A stretch of DNA of 64,000 nt from Sva-07 sp963728355. Lineage in GTDB: Bacteria; Actinomycetota; Acidimicrobiia; Acidimicrobiales; Ilumatobacteraceae. Shown piece after piece: positions 52,211 through 58,653 of the stretch. The notes under the pieces are model-generated. The model was not told the origin of the DNA. It searched no databases and saw nothing but the letters and a program-made list of their open reading frames with translations. The position numbers and the translations under genes were made by a program. Position 1 is the first letter of the stretch. The number at the start of each line of letters is the position of its first letter. Where the stretch lies: contig CAVSJQ010000016.1 of the NCBI GenBank assembly GCA_963728355.1, positions 1-64,000 of the forward strand, read 5' to 3'.

Positions 52211-52887
52211 GTCCGGCCTCGGTCACGATGCTTCGCCACGGCAAGGTCGAGCTGGCGCTCCATCACCTCCGTGGCGCCACGTCCGCCGGAGGCCGCCCGC
52301 TGCTCATCCTGCACGGCCTCGGAGAGGCAGCGCCGCAGCGGGTCCCCCGGTGGGCCGACAGCTGGCCGGGTGCGATCGCCGCACTGGACTTCACGGGGCA
52401 CGGTGCCTCGACGATCCCGCGTGGCGGCGGCTACACCGCCGAGCTGTTGCTCGGCGACGCCGATGCGGCGCTCCACGCGCTGACCGAGGGTGACACCGCG
52501 CGCTCGATCACCGTCGTCGGCCGTGGACTCGGCGCCTACATCGCACTCCAGCTCGCCGGAGGCCGAGCTGCGCAGGTGCACGGTGCGGTGCTCATCGACG
52601 GACCGGGGCTGGCAGGCGGCCCTACCGGTCCGACATCACAGAGCTTCTTCTCGCTTCCGCCCGGGCCGACACCTCCCGATCCCTATGCGCTCGTCGAGTT
52701 GGGCCGCGACCTGCGCCCACCCGACTACGCCACACTGTTCGTGCGGCTCGCGCTCGCCGGCTCGAGCCTCGAGGAGCCGATCGCCGTCGCCAGCGTGTTC
52801 CGGCCCGAATGGCTGGATGCGGTCGGGCGCGAGCACGGAGTGATGCACGCCACGCTCGCCGAGGCGCTGGCCGCCTACGCAGGCTGA
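52207..52887 (+). CDS. Alpha/beta hydrolase-fold protein lacking the nucleophile
   Basis: A 226-residue protein with the early alpha/beta-hydrolase pattern: LLILHGLGEAAPQRVP, LDFTGHGASTIPRG, then VVGRGLGAYIALQLAGG. In active members the elbow is G-x-S-x-G; here it is G105-R-G107-L-G109, with Gly in place of Ser. The acid and His positions are not obvious either. ATGA overlap with the active hydrolase upstream suggests the pair works together, perhaps as a regulatory or binding partner. That role is inference. Confidence 0.7.
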   Translation: MSPASVTMLRHGKVELALHHLRGATSAGGRPLLILHGLGEAAPQRVPRWADSWPGAIAALDFTGHGASTIPRGGGYTAELLLGDADAALHALTEGDTARSITVVGRGLGAYIALQLAGGRAAQVHGAVLIDGPGLAGGPTGPTSQSFFSLPPGPTPPDPYALVELGRDLRPPDYATLFVRLALAGSSLEEPIAVASVFRPEWLDAVGREHGVMHATLAEALAAYAG

Positions 52888-52916
52888 AGCCGCCGGCGGC
52901 GACTAGCCTTGCCGAC

Positions 52917-53420
52917 GTGTCGACGGCATTGTTCGCGCTGATCGTGGCCGGCGGCTTCGCGCTCATGGAGCCGCTGACCGCCGCAACACACCGCTGGGTG
53001 ATGCACGGCGTGGGCGAGTGGTTCCACCGCAGCCACCATCGCGCCGTGCGGACCGGCGGATGGGAACGCAACGACTGGTTCCCGGTGGCGTTCGCCTCGA
53101 TCGTGATGTTCGGGTTCTGGCTCGGGTTCAACACCGACCTCACTGCACTGGTGCCCCTCGGGATCGGGATCACGCTCTACGGACTGGCATATGCGCTGGT
53201 GCACGACGGCTACATCCATCGACGTCTCGGCGTGTTCGGGGCCCGGCGGATCACGGCGCTCGACCGTCTCGCCGATGCCCATCGCATCCACCACCTCTAC
53301 AACGCCGCCCCGTACGGGATGCTGCTCCCGATCGTGCCGACGGAGTTGCGCGCACGTGCGGCCGCCACCGACCGCGATCCGTTCGTCTCGGTGCAGACGG
53401 CCACGACCGCTGCACGTTGA
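52917..53420 (+). CDS. crtZ: CrtZ-type beta-carotene hydroxylase
   Basis: A 167-residue, four-span membrane di-iron hydroxylase. The His boxes HRWVMH, HRSHH, H-x4-H in VHDGYIHRR and HRIHH match the CrtZ family. It hydroxylates beta-rings of carotenoids to zeaxanthin-type pigments. No other carotenoid gene is within the window, so the substrate comes from elsewhere. TAGCCT lies exactly 7 bases before GTG 52917. The tRNA genes follow about 100 bases downstream. Confidence 0.88.
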   Translation: MSTALFALIVAGGFALMEPLTAATHRWVMHGVGEWFHRSHHRAVRTGGWERNDWFPVAFASIVMFGFWLGFNTDLTALVPLGIGITLYGLAYALVHDGYIHRRLGVFGARRITALDRLADAHRIHHLYNAAPYGMLLPIVPTELRARAAATDRDPFVSVQTATTAAR

Positions 53421-53483
53421 CCGTTGCACGTTGATCGCCGGACCGCGGTCGGATTGCCTGGTGGATTGCCGGAGGGTCGCTGC

Positions 53484-53489
53484 TAGATT
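53484..53489 (+). promoter_or_regulatory. Probable promoter of the tRNA genes
   Basis: TAGATT fits the -10 hexamer seen elsewhere in this window and lies 37 bases before tRNA-Glu. A good -35 at standard spacing is not obvious. Confidence 0.35.
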
Positions 53490-53526
53490 CAGGTCGCTCT
53501 CAACGAGACAAGGCCATTGCCTACAG

Positions 53527-53599
53527 GCCCCCATCGTCTAGTGGCCTAGGACACCACCCTTTCAAGGTGGCGGCACGGGTTCGAATCCCGTTGGGGGTG
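53527..53599 (+). tRNA. tRNA-Glu (anticodon TTC)
   Basis: Acceptor GCCCCCA pairs with TGGGGGT at the 3' end (G-U at the first pair). The anticodon stem CCACC/GGTGG holds loop CTTTCAA with TTC, and GGTTCGAATCC is the T arm. No CCA is encoded. First of a three-tRNA group. Confidence 0.95.
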
Positions 53600-53622
53600 C
53601 GGCGCGAGAGCGTCATACATAT

Positions 53623-53697
53623 GGTCCCGTGGTGAAGTCTGGAGTTCACGCCGGCCTGTCAAGCCGGAGGTCGCGGGTTCAAGTCCCGTCGGGACCG
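53623..53697 (+). tRNA. tRNA-Asp (anticodon GTC)
   Basis: Acceptor GGTCCCG/CGGGACC; anticodon stem CCGGC/GCCGG with loop CTGTCAA gives GTC. T arm CGGGTTCAAGTCCCG is perfect. It lies 23 bases after tRNA-Glu and is followed by a strong intrinsic terminator. Confidence 0.95.
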
Positions 53698-53706
53698 CAG
53701 CAGGGG

Positions 53707-53742
53707 GCCACTCGTCATCGCAAGATGGCGAGTGGCTTTTCT
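53707..53742 (+). terminator. Intrinsic terminator after tRNA-Asp
   Basis: GCCACTCGTCAT and ATGGCGAGTGGC form a 12-bp stem with one G-U pair, loop CGCAAG, followed by TTTTCT. This is the only classic stem plus T-run terminator I see in the window. Confidence 0.85.
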
Positions 53743-53766
53743 GTAGGACACAAAGTAGGTACACCC

Positions 53767-53791
53767 GGTGTCGGACGCCAGATCCGACACC
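53767..53791. repeat. Hairpin before tRNA-Phe
   Basis: GGTGTCGGA and TCCGACACC are exact reverse complements with a 7-base loop. The hairpin ends 5 bases before tRNA-Phe. It may guide 5' processing or limit read-through; no T run follows. Confidence 0.55.
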
Positions 53792-53796
53792 AACAC

Positions 53797-53869
53797 GGTC
53801 GAGTAGCTCAGTTGGCAGAGCACACGCCTGAAAAGCGTGGGGTCACCGGATCGACGCCGGTCTCGACCA
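53797..53869 (+). tRNA. tRNA-Phe (anticodon GAA)
   Basis: Acceptor GGTCGAG/CTCGACC; anticodon stem CACGC/GCGTG with loop CTGAAAA gives GAA. The T loop region reads CCGGATCGACGCCGG, less standard than TTCGAAT. It ends 11 bases before the convergent stop of the large regulator. Confidence 0.9.
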
Positions 53870-53880
53870 CCGAACCCCCC

Positions 53881-56800
53881 TCAGGGGATCGACGTTCCGA
53901 CGACCAGCGTCTCGTGGTCGAGCCAGTCCACGGCGTCACCCACGCCGGCGATCGTGGACTCCCCGGTCGCGATGTCGAGGATGCGAATCCGACCGCTGTC
54001 ACCTTCCAGGTCCCCTTCGACGAATGCGAGCCGGGTGTGGTCGGGTGACAGCCGCGGTTGCGAGACCCAGCTCTCGGCGGTCAGGAGCTCCGTCACGCCG
54101 CCCCGGGCGTCAACGATCGAGATGGTCGGGGACTGTCGGCCCGACAGGCCATTCAGACCCGACACCACCGCCACCGACCCGTCGGCGAGCGGTACGGGAA
54201 ATGCGGCATCGCGGGCGACCAGCTCGGGGTCGCCACCGGTCACCGGCACCGACCACACGTCGAGCGGACTCTTCTGGGTGGCGCCGCGAGCGAGCTGGAA
54301 CAGAACACGCTCGCCGTCGGCGCTGAATGCCGGAGCGAGCCACCACCAGTTCTTCTCGACGCCGCTGAAGTCGGCGACGGTCGTCGACGTGCCTGATCGG
54401 ACGTCGGTGACCAACAGCCTCCCCGTGTCGCCGAGGAGCGAGAGTCGCTCCTGTACGACGAGCCGTTGGCCGTCGGGCGACCAGGACGCGGCGTACTGAC
54501 TCCGGTCTGGCGACGGCGTCAGCATCCGAGCGGTGCCGCCCCGAATGTCCGTCACCGTGATCCGGTCGTCGAAGGAGCAGCACGGGCCACCCGCCAACCG
54601 GTCGCCGTCGGGAGAGACCGCGAAGTCGTCGATCCGGGTCGAGCCCTGCGGAAGAGGGAGCGTCGTCCCGGTGTCGAGGTCGAGCAGCGACAGACCCAGG
54701 CCTGCATCGAGCTCGGCGGGTTCTGCCGGCACGGGGTCGACGACGATGGTGCCGTCGGCGATGCGGGCGCGCAGCTCCTCCAGCTTTGCCACGGTCGTCT
54801 CGTCGAGCAGTCCCCCGGTGTCGGTGTAGCCGACGGCGCCGTCGGCCACGCCGACGACGAACGTGCCCGACTCGGGCAGCGTGCCCGCATCGTGCGCCGC
54901 GACCACGGCTCGGATGCCCGCTTCCATCCGTTTGTACATCGATGTCAGCAGATGCTCACGCTGGTCGGCGGAGATGTCGTAGTACCGGTCGGAGTCGACC
55001 CCGATCGCCCACAGTGGCCGGCTGGCGGTACTCCGCTCCGTCGCGGCCTCGATCACCCCCATGCCTGACCCGCCGGCAGCGACGAAGATGACGTCGGCCC
55101 CCTGCTCGAACATCTCGGTCGCGACGTCGTGCGCGATCGGCGAGTCCCTGTAGCCGACGGGGTCGGTCCTGTGGACAAGCTGGTCCGACACCAGCTCGAC
55201 GTCGGCATCGACAGCGGCCGCTCCCTGCTCGAAGCCGGCGCGGAAGGCCTCGATCAACGGCGATGCGTTGGCACCGATGAAGCCCACCTTGCCGGTCCTC
55301 GACTGCAACGCCGCAGCCGCCCCGACGAGGAATGACCCCTGCTCGGAGGCGAAGCTGACACCGACCGTGTTGGGGAGCGGCGCGTCGGTCGAGTCGAGCA
55401 GCGCGAAGGTGCTGTCGGGAAATTCGTCGGCCAGATCGACCAGCACGGGGCTCATCCGGAAGCTCCCAAACACGAGGCTCGCTCCGTCGACGGCGTCCCG
55501 GACATCGGCGGCGATGTTCGTGTAGGGGGGCTCGAGCACCTCGACGTCGAAGCCGAACTCGTCGCCGGCCTGTTCCAGACCGCGAGCGATCAGCTCGTCG
55601 AACAAGCCGTCGCCCCGGCGGCTCTCGAGTGCCGCGACGATCGTGCCCGGGTCGTCGGGGCGGGTGACGATCGGATAGGCGATCACTCCGGCCAGCGCAG
55701 CTGCGGCGACGAACAGCACGACGAGTTGACGCCGGGCACGACGCTGCAGTCGAAGCCGGTGCTGCTCGCGCTGCGCCTGGTCGGCGGCATCCGCCTCGCC
55801 GGCGGTGACGGCGGCCGTGAGGAAGTCCTGCTCTGCCGCCGTGAGTCGGAGCTGCGTCGTCGCCGCCCACGTCCGGTAGTCGGCGAGCCGTGTCCCGTGC
55901 AGCAGGTATCCCGGGTCGCGCGCGGAGGACTCCCACTCGTTGACCGCAGCGAGGAACGACGACTGCTTCGAGAGGTCGTCTCGGTGCCGGTCGATCCAGT
56001 CGCGGAGCCGATGCCATTCGGAGAGCAGCGCCTCGTGCGCGACCTCGACCGTCGGGCTGCCGCTGGCAGGATCACGGTCGAGTGCCAGGAGGCGATAGCG
56101 CGAGTACACATCGATCACGTCCCGGAGCGCGATGAGATCGATGTCGAGCGACACCAGCTCCGAGGCGGGTACCCGGCGTCGACCGACGACGTCGCCCGAC
56201 ACCGTGACGATCCGGAGGAACAGCTGCCGCGCCGCTTCGCGCTCCGCGTCATCGAGTCGCCCGTACAGGGACTCGGCTCTCCGGGCGACCGCCTTGCGGA
56301 CGCCTCCGATCCGCTCGTAGGTGGCGAGATCGAGAATCGATCCGCTGCGCGCGTCGAACAACTCGGTGAGTGCGTACTGGAACAGCGGAAGCGCGTTGGG
56401 CTGGCCGGCGACGTCGGCGACCAGCCGACCGACGAGCCGCGGTTCGACGTCGATGTCGAGTTGGCGAGCGGGAAGCGTGGCAGCGGACTCCAACTCGTCG
56501 GGACCCAGCGCAGCGACCGTGACGACATTGTCCGCGAAGAGCCGACCGAAGTTCGGATCTGCCAGCGGACGGTCGTAGAAGTCGGCCCGGAGGGTCGCCA
56601 CGACGTGCACGAGGTGCGCTTCGTCGCGAGCGCCCCGCGCCAGCAGGTCGAGAAACCGCCGAGCATCGGCGTCGTCGACCATCGTGAACAGCTCTTCGAA
56701 CTGGTCGATGACGACCACCAGACGCCCGAGGCCCCCGGGCAACAGTTCCCGGGCACACGCCGTGAGACCGTCGGGGAGTGCCAGCATCGCCGCGATGTCA

Positions 56801-57885
56801 CGGCTCGCGGCCCCTGACGCCTCGGCCAACGCCGCGCCGAGCGAGCCCAACGGCTGGGCACCGGGCTGCATCAACGCGATCGCGATGTCGGGGTCATCGC
56901 GCCGCAGTCGAGGGATCAGTCCGGCCTGTACCGCGCTCGACTTGCCCGACCCACTCGGCCCGACGATCGCAGTGAAGCTCGCATCCCCGTTCACGCAGGC
57001 GACGAGCCGATCGACGAGTCGCTCCTGCCCGAAGAAGCGGGCGTGATCGGCCTCGCGGAATGCACGCAGCCCGAGATACGGGTTCTCGACCCAGCGGTAC
57101 GACTCGACCGGCGACCAGGTGTCCGCCGCAGCGTCGAGATCGGGATCCTGCAGGAGGATCTGTTCCTCCAGGCGGCGCAGCCTCGGCGACGGCACCAGCC
57201 CGAGGTTCTCGCCGAGCACGTCACGGGTCGCCCGGTACGCCCGCAGTGCGTCCGCCTGCCGCCCCGAGCGGTACAGCGCGACCATGTGGAGCGCCCTGAA
57301 CTCCTCGCGGTACGGATGGAGGCGGGTCAGCCTGTCGAGTTCGGCCACGACATCGGCATGTCGTCCTGCATCGAGCCGTGCCTGCATCAGCGCTTCGATG
57401 GCGACGAGGTGGAGTTCCTCGAGGCGCGCCGATTCAGCCTGGAGCATGGGTTGTGTTCCCAGATCGTCGAACGGGGTGCCCCGCCAGAGTTCGAGCGCTT
57501 CCTCGAGCACTCCCGCGGCGCTGACCGGGTCCGTGTCGGCCAGCGCCCGCCCCTCCGCCACCCGCTCCTCGAAGTCGAGGACATCGAAGCTGTCCCGACC
57601 GGCGTGGACGCGGTAGCCGGCTCCCTCCCGTTCGATCACGGCTCCCACGATCTTGCGCAGCTCCGACACGTAGGACTGGACGGTGTGTCGGGCGCTGTCG
57701 GGAGGCTCATCGCCCCAGAGTCCGTCGACCAGCCGATCGATCGACACGACACGATTTGGTTCGGCGAGCAGCAGCGCAAGGACCAGACGTTGCTTCGGAC
57801 CGCCGAGGGAGAGCTGTCCCTGACCGGGCGTGCCGGCCGGAACTGTGGCCATCACTCGCGTGGGACCAAGCACCTCGAACCGCAC
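53881..57885 (-). CDS. Membrane-spanning SARP-STAND-BMP-propeller regulator
   Basis: A 1334-residue multidomain protein. Residues 1-95 are an OmpR/SARP winged helix (VRFEVLGPTRVMATVP, GLWGDEPPDSARHTVQSYVSELRK); 100-250 are a BTAD domain (FRALHMVALYRSGRQADALRAYR). Residues 270-640 are a STAND NTPase with P-loop GPSGSGKSS (309-317) and Walker B VVVIDQFEELF. A basic helix and one span (about 720-740, LVVLFVAAAALAGVIAYPIV) follow. Residues 745-1050 are a BMP/PnrA-type solute-binding domain (SEQGSFLVGAAAAL, GKVGFIGANASP, GADVIFVAAGGSGMGVIEAA), and 1060-1334 a TolB-like propeller. So the DNA-binding head is cytoplasmic and the sensor extracytoplasmic. GTG 57885 (or 57888) is chosen: TATTCT lies 6 bases upstream. 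Confidence 0.85.
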   Translation of the reverse strand: MRFEVLGPTRVMATVPAGTPGQGQLSLGGPKQRLVLALLLAEPNRVVSIDRLVDGLWGDEPPDSARHTVQSYVSELRKIVGAVIEREGAGYRVHAGRDSFDVLDFEERVAEGRALADTDPVSAAGVLEEALELWRGTPFDDLGTQPMLQAESARLEELHLVAIEALMQARLDAGRHADVVAELDRLTRLHPYREEFRALHMVALYRSGRQADALRAYRATRDVLGENLGLVPSPRLRRLEEQILLQDPDLDAAADTWSPVESYRWVENPYLGLRAFREADHARFFGQERLVDRLVACVNGDASFTAIVGPSGSGKSSAVQAGLIPRLRRDDPDIAIALMQPGAQPLGSLGAALAEASGAASRDIAAMLALPDGLTACARELLPGGLGRLVVVIDQFEELFTMVDDADARRFLDLLARGARDEAHLVHVVATLRADFYDRPLADPNFGRLFADNVVTVAALGPDELESAATLPARQLDIDVEPRLVGRLVADVAGQPNALPLFQYALTELFDARSGSILDLATYERIGGVRKAVARRAESLYGRLDDAEREAARQLFLRIVTVSGDVVGRRRVPASELVSLDIDLIALRDVIDVYSRYRLLALDRDPASGSPTVEVAHEALLSEWHRLRDWIDRHRDDLSKQSSFLAAVNEWESSARDPGYLLHGTRLADYRTWAATTQLRLTAAEQDFLTAAVTAGEADAADQAQREQHRLRLQRRARRQLVVLFVAAAALAGVIAYPIVTRPDDPGTIVAALESRRGDGLFDELIARGLEQAGDEFGFDVEVLEPPYTNIAADVRDAVDGASLVFGSFRMSPVLVDLADEFPDSTFALLDSTDAPLPNTVGVSFASEQGSFLVGAAAALQSRTGKVGFIGANASPLIEAFRAGFEQGAAAVDADVELVSDQLVHRTDPVGYRDSPIAHDVATEMFEQGADVIFVAAGGSGMGVIEAATERSTASRPLWAIGVDSDRYYDISADQREHLLTSMYKRMEAGIRAVVAAHDAGTLPESGTFVVGVADGAVGYTDTGGLLDETTVAKLEELRARIADGTIVVDPVPAEPAELDAGLGLSLLDLDTGTTLPLPQGSTRIDDFAVSPDGDRLAGGPCCSFDDRITVTDIRGGTARMLTPSPDRSQYAASWSPDGQRLVVQERLSLLGDTGRLLVTDVRSGTSTTVADFSGVEKNWWWLAPAFSADGERVLFQLARGATQKSPLDVWSVPVTGGDPELVARDAAFPVPLADGSVAVVSGLNGLSGRQSPTISIVDARGGVTELLTAESWVSQPRLSPDHTRLAFVEGDLEGDSGRIRILDIATGESTIAGVGDAVDWLDHETLVVGTSIP

Positions 57886-57891
57886 CACCGA

Positions 57892-57897
57892 AGAATA
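57892..57897 (-). promoter_or_regulatory. Leaderless promoter hexamer of the large regulator
   Basis: TATTCT on the minus strand lies 6 bases before GTG 57885, so transcription would begin at the start codon. No ribosome site is visible, in agreement with a leaderless transcript. Confidence 0.5.
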
Positions 57898-57970
57898 GAC
57901 CCGCCGTTCCCGAGCGGGATCGGGCCGAGACCGTTTCCGGCGTCCGCGTTCCTCCATGGTCGGCATCGTC

Positions 57971-57999
57971 TCGGAACGCAGTCGGAAGATGATCGGAAC
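57971..57999. promoter_or_regulatory. Three direct heptamers at 11-bp pitch: probable SARP operator
   Basis: TCGGAAC (57971-57977), TCGGAAG (57982-57988) and TCGGAAC (57993-57999) are separated by exactly 4 bases each. SARP winged helices are known to bind direct heptamer repeats on one face of DNA at 11-bp spacing. The site lies in the divergent gap between the SARP-headed regulator and the small exported repeat protein. An inverted single copy GTTCCGA lies at 58034-58040. Confidence 0.7.
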
Positions 58000-58125
58000 G
58001 TCCGCGTCGTACCCGCTCGTGGGCGGTATTCGGGTTCCGATCGGGATCGTGTCGTTCTCCGACCCAGCGGGCGCACGGTGGTCGGTGCACCGGTCGAACG
58101 ACCGGACGACACCAGGAGGACAGAC

Positions 58126-58455
58126 ATGAACCATCCGACCATCCGACCCACCCGAGCACTCGGCGTCGCCGTCGCAGGCATGGCGGTCGGGCTCGCTGCC
58201 ACCTTCGCCGTCGCCAATGGCGCCGAGACGGAGAGCAGTCCCGACTCCTACCAACCCGCCGAGCGGGCAGCGGTTGCCGAGTGGGCGACTGCACAACACC
58301 TGTCGGGCCTCTCGCCTGCGTCGCTCAGCCCCCGCCGGTCATCGGAGGACCCGTGGACGACCCGCGCAGCAGAACTGGAGGCGATCGCCGACTACGCACG
58401 TGAGCACGGCCTCAGTGGCCTCTCACCGGCGTCGCTCCGACCGACCGGCGACTGA
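58126..58455 (+). CDS. Small exported protein with two GLSGLSPASL repeats
   Basis: A 109-residue protein with a signal segment (LGVAVAGMAVGLAATFAVANGAE) and a mature part made of two similar units: an Ala/Glu helix followed by HLSGLSPASLSP, and again helix then GLSGLSPASLRP, about 35 residues apart. CCAGGAGGA is a strong ribosome site. It is the first gene divergent from the membrane SARP regulator and shares its control region, so it may be a target or surface partner. I recognise no family. Confidence 0.7.
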   Translation: MNHPTIRPTRALGVAVAGMAVGLAATFAVANGAETESSPDSYQPAERAAVAEWATAQHLSGLSPASLSPRRSSEDPWTTRAAELEAIADYAREHGLSGLSPASLRPTGD

Positions 58456-58653
58456 TCGCAGCGCGGGGCGTGCCATCGGACAACCCAGGCATCCCAGCTC
58501 GCCGTGATCGACCAGTGGACTTCCTCTTCCTGGTCCACGAGACACCGCCGTTTGCGTTGGACGTGATGCGTTCGATGTCGGAGCTGATCCGGGAACTGAA
58601 CAGCATGGCCCGACGGTCGAGACCACATCGCCGGCGGCGCCGATGCGCCGTGA

